NCBI GenBank assembly: GCA_945836785.1
Contig: CAMAMD010000034.1
Span: 1 to 11,358, forward strand
DNA length: 11,358 nucleotides
Reading direction: 5' to 3'
Source of the DNA: an uncultured Clostridium sp.
GTDB taxonomy: Bacteria > Bacillota_A > Clostridia > Lachnospirales > Lachnospiraceae
Made by a program: the position numbers and the translations under genes. Positions within the stretch are counted from its first letter, which is position 1. Every line of letters begins with the position of its first letter. Shown here piece by piece: positions 7,397 to 11,358 of the stretch. Below the pieces are notes generated by a model. It was not told the origin of the DNA. It made no database searches and saw only the letters and a program-made list of their open reading frames with translations.

Positions 7397-8773
7397 ATGA
7401 TGGCAATCTCAGCAGGCGGAATCGGCCAATTGGATGTCCGTGCACCAAAGGCATCGAAAGCTACAAAGGATGACACAAAAGAGACAGATGCATTTGCGAG
7501 TTTAATGAATTTGTCTGCCACACAGAATAAGAATGATGGAATAACCAGTCATTTGGAAACGTCTTGCAATGAAGGCACGGAGAAAACAAGTGTACAGGCA
7601 GAATATGACAGCTTTAAAGCGGATTCTGTATCAAAACAAGAAAAAATTGAATCCCAAAGTGAAAAAGTAAAGTCGGATTCATCAACACAGGAAACGCAGG
7701 ATGCACAGGAATCCGGTGATGTATCGAAAAAGAATCAGGCAGATGAAATGCTGACGGATCTGAAAGAAAGTCTGGAAGAAAAACTGGGTATCTCAGAGGA
7801 AGATATAGAGAGTATTCTTTCATCCCTTGGGATTGAACTTCAGGATTTGTTTAATCCGGATGCAATGAAATCTTTTATGATGTGTGTACAGGACGTGACA
7901 GAGGTTGATTTGCTGATTCGCGAAGATTTGGCAAACTTACTTGCCGAACTTACGGATATGGTTGATGGATTATTAGAAAAATACGGATTTACGGACGGAC
8001 AGGCTCTTGATGTGCAGTCTGAAATGATAGAAATTCAGAATATGACAGAAGCAGTAGAACCGGAAGTTACTGTAATCTCTGATGAACAGAATCATGAAGT
8101 AAATGAGCTGACAGATAAAAATGACAATGTGGTTATTCAAGGACAAAAAGATACCGATATAACTGGTGAAACAATTAAATTTGAGTCTGCCGGCAGTGAC
8201 ATGCAGCAATCAGGACAACCGGAAGAAACAGGTAACCAGATAACGGCAAATCTGAATCAGGCCATAGAAAATGCGTTGCAGACAGATGATGTGGGCGGTG
8301 CTTCAACTTATCTGGACGCTGTTCAGGAGGCAGACGTCGTACGCCAGATTATCGACAGTATCAGGGTGAATATAACCAGAGATACGACTTCACTTACCTT
8401 GCAACTGAACCCGGACAATCTGGGAAAGGTGCAGATTAGTGTGGCAAATAAAAATGGTGTTATGCAGGCACAGATTGTGGCAGAGACCGAAGCAGCAAAG
8501 CATGCGATTGAAAGCAGTATTTCTTTGTTGAAAGAAACATTTGATAATCATGAGCTAAAAGTAGATGCGATAGAGGTTATGGTGGCATCTTACGAGTTTT
8601 TCAATGAAAACCATGAGGGAAACATGGAGGAGAACCGCGAGGAAAGAGCCTCTAAGAAGAACAGCGCATTAAATCTGAATGTGGATGTAGATGAAGAAAT
8701 ATTGACTGAGGATGAACAGTTGCAGGTAACCATGATGAAAGCACAGGGGAACAGTGTAAGCTATTCCATATAA
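7397..8773 (+). CDS. fliK: Flagellar hook-length control protein FliK
   Basis: FliK is an exported ruler that measures hook length and switches the export gate from hook to filament substrates. It has 458 residues, within the broad family range. The N-terminal two-thirds is low-complexity, rich in Ser, Lys, Glu, Gln and Asp (about 15-130 and 200-290), as expected for the unfolded ruler. The conserved C-terminal switch domain is at about 331-397: LTLQLNPDNLGKVQISVANK, then MQAQIVAETEAAKHAIES and LLKETFDNHELKVDAIEVMV. The L.P..LG.V motif is diagnostic. A charged tail follows. ATG 7397 has AAGGAGGA seven bases upstream; ATG 7400 is a trivial alternative. Cysteines occur at 57 and 163, unlike the rod proteins here. 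flgD follows after 21 bases. Confidence 0.93.
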   Translation: MMAISAGGIGQLDVRAPKASKATKDDTKETDAFASLMNLSATQNKNDGITSHLETSCNEGTEKTSVQAEYDSFKADSVSKQEKIESQSEKVKSDSSTQETQDAQESGDVSKKNQADEMLTDLKESLEEKLGISEEDIESILSSLGIELQDLFNPDAMKSFMMCVQDVTEVDLLIREDLANLLAELTDMVDGLLEKYGFTDGQALDVQSEMIEIQNMTEAVEPEVTVISDEQNHEVNELTDKNDNVVIQGQKDTDITGETIKFESAGSDMQQSGQPEETGNQITANLNQAIENALQTDDVGGASTYLDAVQEADVVRQIIDSIRVNITRDTTSLTLQLNPDNLGKVQISVANKNGVMQAQIVAETEAAKHAIESSISLLKETFDNHELKVDAIEVMVASYEFFNENHEGNMEENREERASKKNSALNLNVDVDEEILTEDEQLQVTMMKAQGNSVSYSI

Positions 8774-8794
8774 ACAGAAAGGAGGAACAATGAT

Positions 8795-9319
8795 ATGGCA
8801 GGTATAGATCCAACAGTGAGTGATATAGCCAGCAAAGCAAGTAATTATACTTCTTCAAGTAAGACAAAAGAGTCGTCCTCATCGGATTTGGATAAGGAAG
8901 CATTTTTACAGCTTTTGGTGACACAGATGCAGTATCAGGATCCATTGAATCCGGGAGACAGTACAGAATATATGTCACAGCTGGCACAGTATTCGGCACT
9001 TGAGGCAACCATGAACATCAGTGATGCTGTTGAAAAAGGAAATGCATTAAATCTTGTGGGCGAGTATGTGATAATGAACACTACAGATTCGGCAGGAAAC
9101 AGTACCATGGTGAGCGGACTGGTAGAGTATGCTACCGTGAAAGATGGTGAGATCCTTTTATCCATCAATGATACATATTATCCGGCAGAAGATTTGGATT
9201 CGGTTGTGGATTATGATTACTTCCTTTATCTGCAGGAACATGCGAATAAAGAAGAAACGGATACCGAAAACAAAACAGAGGATAAAACGCAGACTGATGA
9301 TACAGACAAGACTGTATAA
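8795..9319 (+). CDS. flgD: Flagellar hook assembly scaffold FlgD (short form)
   Basis: FlgD caps the growing hook and guides FlgE polymerisation, then is discarded. At 174 residues it is shorter than Gram-negative FlgD (about 220-230) and nearer the short Bacillus type. The conserved N-terminal block is intact: FLQLLVTQMQYQDPLNP at about 37-53, EYMSQLAQYSALE at 58-70 and LNLVGEYV at 85-92. A beta-rich segment at about 105-145 is all that remains where longer FlgDs carry tudor/FnIII-like domains. The tail from about 149 is a low-complexity Lys/Glu/Asp/Thr run. There is no cysteine. GGAGG at 8781-8785 lies nine bases before this ATG. A nearer ATG at 8790 is out of frame and stops after five codons. 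Confidence 0.93.
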   Translation: MAGIDPTVSDIASKASNYTSSSKTKESSSSDLDKEAFLQLLVTQMQYQDPLNPGDSTEYMSQLAQYSALEATMNISDAVEKGNALNLVGEYVIMNTTDSAGNSTMVSGLVEYATVKDGEILLSINDTYYPAEDLDSVVDYDYFLYLQEHANKEETDTENKTEDKTQTDDTDKTV

Positions 9320-9336
9320 TAAAAGGAGGAGATGCG

Positions 9337-9735
9337 ATGAACGGATTCGATGCAAGGCTCCTTTCGATTGAACAGGCTGGCAGTTTATATTTAAATCAAA
9401 GTAAAAAGACGGAGTCTCATACCAGGGTGGATACAGAGGCACAGATGTCTTTTCAGGAGATTCTGGATGCAAGAGCAACACAGACAAAAGATGTAAGATT
9501 TTCTAAACACGCCAATGAACGGTTGGAAAGCAGAAACATTACATTGTCGCAGGAGCAGATGGAACGTTTGAATCAGGGTGTCAGCCGCGCGAGAGATAAA
9601 CGTATTCATGAATCGCTTGTTATGATGGATGATTTGGCATTTATCGTAAATGTTAAGAATAACACGGTTGTCACGGCGTTGGAGCAGGATGAGGACAGTG
9701 TATTTACCAATATTGACGGAGCGGTTATAGTATAA
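9337..9735 (+). CDS. Conserved flagellar operon protein (TIGR02530-like), function unknown
   Basis: A 132-residue soluble protein with no signal peptide or membrane segment, between the hook cap and hook genes. It resembles the small 'flagellar operon protein' family recalled as TIGR02530, often found next to flgD/flgE in Gram-positive and some other bacteria. Diagnostic stretches are FSKHANERLESRNI at 55-68, the following LSQEQMERLNQGVSRARDKR, the beta-type ESLVMMDDLAFIVNVKNNTV at about 92-111, and the strongly conserved ending VFTNIDGAVIV. The N-terminal 50 residues look disordered. A hook-related role is inferred only from position. GGAGG at 9325-9329 lies seven bases before ATG 9337; the intervening ATG at 9332 gives only a two-codon frame. 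Confidence 0.85.
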   Translation: MNGFDARLLSIEQAGSLYLNQSKKTESHTRVDTEAQMSFQEILDARATQTKDVRFSKHANERLESRNITLSQEQMERLNQGVSRARDKRIHESLVMMDDLAFIVNVKNNTVVTALEQDEDSVFTNIDGAVIV

Positions 9736-9782
9736 CAGCCGGACCTATACGGGGGCTGTAATCCCGGAATGACAGAAGGGAT
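9735..9782 (+). repeat. Two short inverted repeats ahead of flgE
   Basis: ACAGCC (9735-9740) can pair with GGCTGT (9754-9759), and ATCCC (9761-9765) with GGGAT (9778-9782). CGGG (9750-9753) could pair instead with CCCG (9763-9766), so two exclusive folds are possible. They occupy the 79-base gap before flgE, upstream of its ribosome site at 9801-9805. Stems are short and no T-run follows, so a terminator is unlikely. A role in hook mRNA stability or translation is speculative. Confidence 0.3.
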
Positions 9783-9814
9783 TAAGATGGACAACGAAAT
9801 GGAGGTCATGAATT

Positions 9815-11221
9815 ATGATGAGATCATTATATTCTGGTGTGGCAGGACTTAAAACACATCAGACAAAGATGGATGTAATAGGTAATAATATAGCAAACGT
9901 AAATACAATAGGATTTAAGTCTTCTTCTGTATTGTTCAGAGATGTGTTATATCAGACGTCTTCTTCAGCAACAGGGGCAACTGCGACAACCGGTGGTACA
10001 AATGCATCACAGATTGGTCTTGGTACAAAGATGTCTTCAATCCAGACATCAATTACAGATAATGGAGCAGCACAGACAACAAATAACCCTTATGATTTGA
10101 TGCTTGACGGACCAAGCTTCTTTATTATCAGCCGTGGCGGTACAAATTACTTTACCAAGGTTGGTGCATTTCAGGTTGATGGTGCAGGATGTCTGACCAC
10201 CAGCAACGGTTATCAGGTTATGGGTTGGCAGGTAGATCCGGATGACCCGACACATATCAAGAAAGATACGGTATCAGCGTTGTATCCGGAATCAGAGGAG
10301 AACAAGGTGTCGTCTCCTGAACAGACATCTAAATGTTATATGACCGGAAATGTGGATATGACAGATCCTGACCTTACATCGACAGATGGTAAATCAATCT
10401 CAGTTTCCATATATGATGCTTTGGGTTACAATTACACGGTAAAATATAAGCTGACACAGGATCCAAATCAGGATGACAAGACATTGTATAACCTGGAAAT
10501 TATGTCAATCAAGGATGCTGACAATATTGAGATACTTGGAGCAGATGATCCGACTACGGCAGATGTTGTCGAGGGTGGTTATACGGCGACAATCGGCGGT
10601 GCAAATTCCATTCAGATAAAATTCAATCAGGATGGTTCCTTTGATTATGTAGGAAGTGCAGGAAATGGGGATGCATTGCTTGAAATCACACCGATAAACA
10701 GTAATCTGAAAGGTGATGTGTTTACCTCTGTTATCAATGGAGAACAGGTTGATGGAATAACCGTTGATTTTTCCAATTTGACGTTGTATGAATCCGGTGG
10801 AGAGTCAACGGCAAAGATGGTACGTGGCGGAAGTGATTCCACCGGTGGCGGACGTTCCATGGGTAAATTGAAAGATGTCAGCATTGATACTGCTGGTATG
10901 ATATATGGCGTATACAGTAATGGTGAATCAAAACTTCTGGGTCAGATTGCTGTTGCAAATTTTGTCAATCCGATGGCACTTGAGGCATTGGGTGACAGTA
11001 TGTATCAGGCGACTCAGAACTCAGGTTATTTTGATGGAATCGGTTCCTCTATTGATGAGGATGGCGGAAAGATGTCTCAGGGTGTGCTGGAAATGTCAAA
11101 TGTAGATTTGTCGGCTGAGTTCACGGATATGATTACAACACAAAGAGGATTCCAGGCAAATTCCAGAATTATTACAACGTCAGATACGATGTTAGAAGAG
11201 CTTGTCAACCTCAAACGATAG
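9815..11221 (+). CDS. flgE: Flagellar hook protein FlgE
   Basis: FlgE polymerises outside the cell into the curved hook, the universal joint between rod and filament. It has 468 residues, longer than the short Bacillus form (about 264) and than enterobacterial FlgE (about 400), implying a large outer domain. The N-terminal D0/D1 signature is MMRSLYSGVAGLKTHQTKMD followed by VIGNNIANVNTIGFKSS. The C-terminal D0 helix has VLEMSNVDLSAEFTDMITTQ then RGFQANSRIITTSDTMLEEL. Internal hook features include the DALGYNYTVKYKL block. ATG 9815 is chosen because GGAGG (9801-9805) is nine bases upstream and MxRSLYSG is the usual start; ATG 9818 is less well spaced. Cysteines at 126 and 174 are unusual for an axial protein. 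The stop lies inside a palindrome. Confidence 0.97.
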   Translation: MMRSLYSGVAGLKTHQTKMDVIGNNIANVNTIGFKSSSVLFRDVLYQTSSSATGATATTGGTNASQIGLGTKMSSIQTSITDNGAAQTTNNPYDLMLDGPSFFIISRGGTNYFTKVGAFQVDGAGCLTTSNGYQVMGWQVDPDDPTHIKKDTVSALYPESEENKVSSPEQTSKCYMTGNVDMTDPDLTSTDGKSISVSIYDALGYNYTVKYKLTQDPNQDDKTLYNLEIMSIKDADNIEILGADDPTTADVVEGGYTATIGGANSIQIKFNQDGSFDYVGSAGNGDALLEITPINSNLKGDVFTSVINGEQVDGITVDFSNLTLYESGGESTAKMVRGGSDSTGGGRSMGKLKDVSIDTAGMIYGVYSNGESKLLGQIAVANFVNPMALEALGDSMYQATQNSGYFDGIGSSIDEDGGKMSQGVLEMSNVDLSAEFTDMITTQRGFQANSRIITTSDTMLEELVNLKR

Positions 11222-11233
11222 GTTATCGTTTGA
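11211..11233 (+). repeat. 10-bp perfect palindrome spanning the flgE stop codon
   Basis: TCAAACGATA (11211-11220) is followed by the spacer GGT and then TATCGTTTGA (11224-11233), its exact reverse complement. In RNA this is a 10-pair stem with a three-base loop, and the flgE TAG (11219-11221) is at its apex. No T-run follows, so it is not a standard terminator. It may protect the 3' end of flgE mRNA or mark a processing site. Confidence 0.65.
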
Positions 11234-11253
11234 CGGATGGCGGATTAAGATAA

Positions 11254-11332
11254 TATGGCATGTATATATGTGTTGGTATAGGAAAACCATTTATAGAGGT
11301 GTTTTCCGAATGTTGCATATATACATGCCATA
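11254..11332 (+). terminator. Large palindrome after flgE, possible terminator or repeat element
   Basis: TATGGCATGTATATATG (11254-11270) and CATATATACATGCCATA (11316-11332) are perfect 17-base complements. Allowing one A/C mismatch, and one G-T pair, the stem extends outward into AAGATA (11247-11252) and TATTTT (11334-11339). A second stem is nested inside: GGAAAAC (11281-11287) with GTTTTCC (11301-11307). The right arm runs into TATTTTT, which would serve as a U-tract, so this could end or attenuate transcription after flgE. The large loop with its own hairpin is atypical for a terminator, so a small mobile or dispersed palindromic element is a real alternative. The last 137 bases of the window hold no gene. 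Confidence 0.5.
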
Positions 11333-11358
11333 CTATTTTTAAAGGTATTCCTGCCTTT

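Noticed and set aside
8885..9319. FlgD as a truncated or frameshifted gene
   Set aside because: The conserved block is intact, the downstream frames show no lost domain, and short FlgD forms are normal in Gram-positive bacteria.
1..11358. CRISPR array, tRNA/rRNA gene, transposase or phage module
   Set aside because: No repeat-spacer pattern, RNA gene structure or mobile-element protein was seen; the window is almost fully occupied by flagellar genes.

Overview
This window is a single, unidirectional run of flagellar hook-basal-body genes. All thirteen genes lie on the + strand and are packed tightly, with gaps or overlaps from -8 to about 80 bases. The order is flgB, flgC, fliE, fliF, fliG, fliH, fliI, fliJ, a MotE/YlxF-like chaperone gene, fliK, flgD, a conserved 'flagellar operon protein' gene, and flgE. 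This is the classical fla/che-type operon order of Gram-positive bacteria. The absence of P- and L-ring genes, the moderately AT-rich sequence with strong AGGAGG ribosome sites, and the character of the proteins suggest a motile member of Clostridia, most likely Lachnospiraceae (Roseburia/Agathobacter/Butyrivibrio-like). That taxonomic placement is inference from sequence style and gene order, not a database match.

Layout: 1-68 is a short upstream piece, perhaps with the tail of another gene. 69-1329 holds the proximal rod genes flgB and flgC and the rod/MS-ring adaptor fliE. 1355-3981 holds the MS ring (fliF) and the rotor switch protein (fliG). 3974-6619 holds the export ATPase complex (fliH, fliI, fliJ). 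6623-7354 encodes a membrane-anchored MotE-like protein. 7397-8773 is the hook-length ruler fliK. 8795-11221 holds the hook cap flgD, a small conserved protein and the hook subunit flgE. 11222-11358 has no gene but carries striking inverted repeats.

The genes follow the assembly order of the machine. FliF makes the membrane ring, FliG docks under it, FliH/I/J deliver exported subunits, FliE/FlgB/FlgC start the rod, FlgD caps and FlgE builds the hook, and FliK measures it. MotE probably helps stator assembly or stability. No convincing promoter was seen inside the genes, so transcription probably enters from upstream of base 1.

I see no undescribed defence, mobile or biosynthetic system here. 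The items most worth a second look are RNA-level or detail-level: a hairpin alone in the fliH-fliI gap, a 10-bp palindrome containing the flgE stop codon, a large 17-bp perfect-arm palindrome after flgE, a fliH start on a TTG codon inside fliG, out-of-frame ATGs between ribosome site and start in three successive genes, two cysteines in the hook protein, and a small conserved protein whose central motif resembles RelE/DUF4258-type folds.
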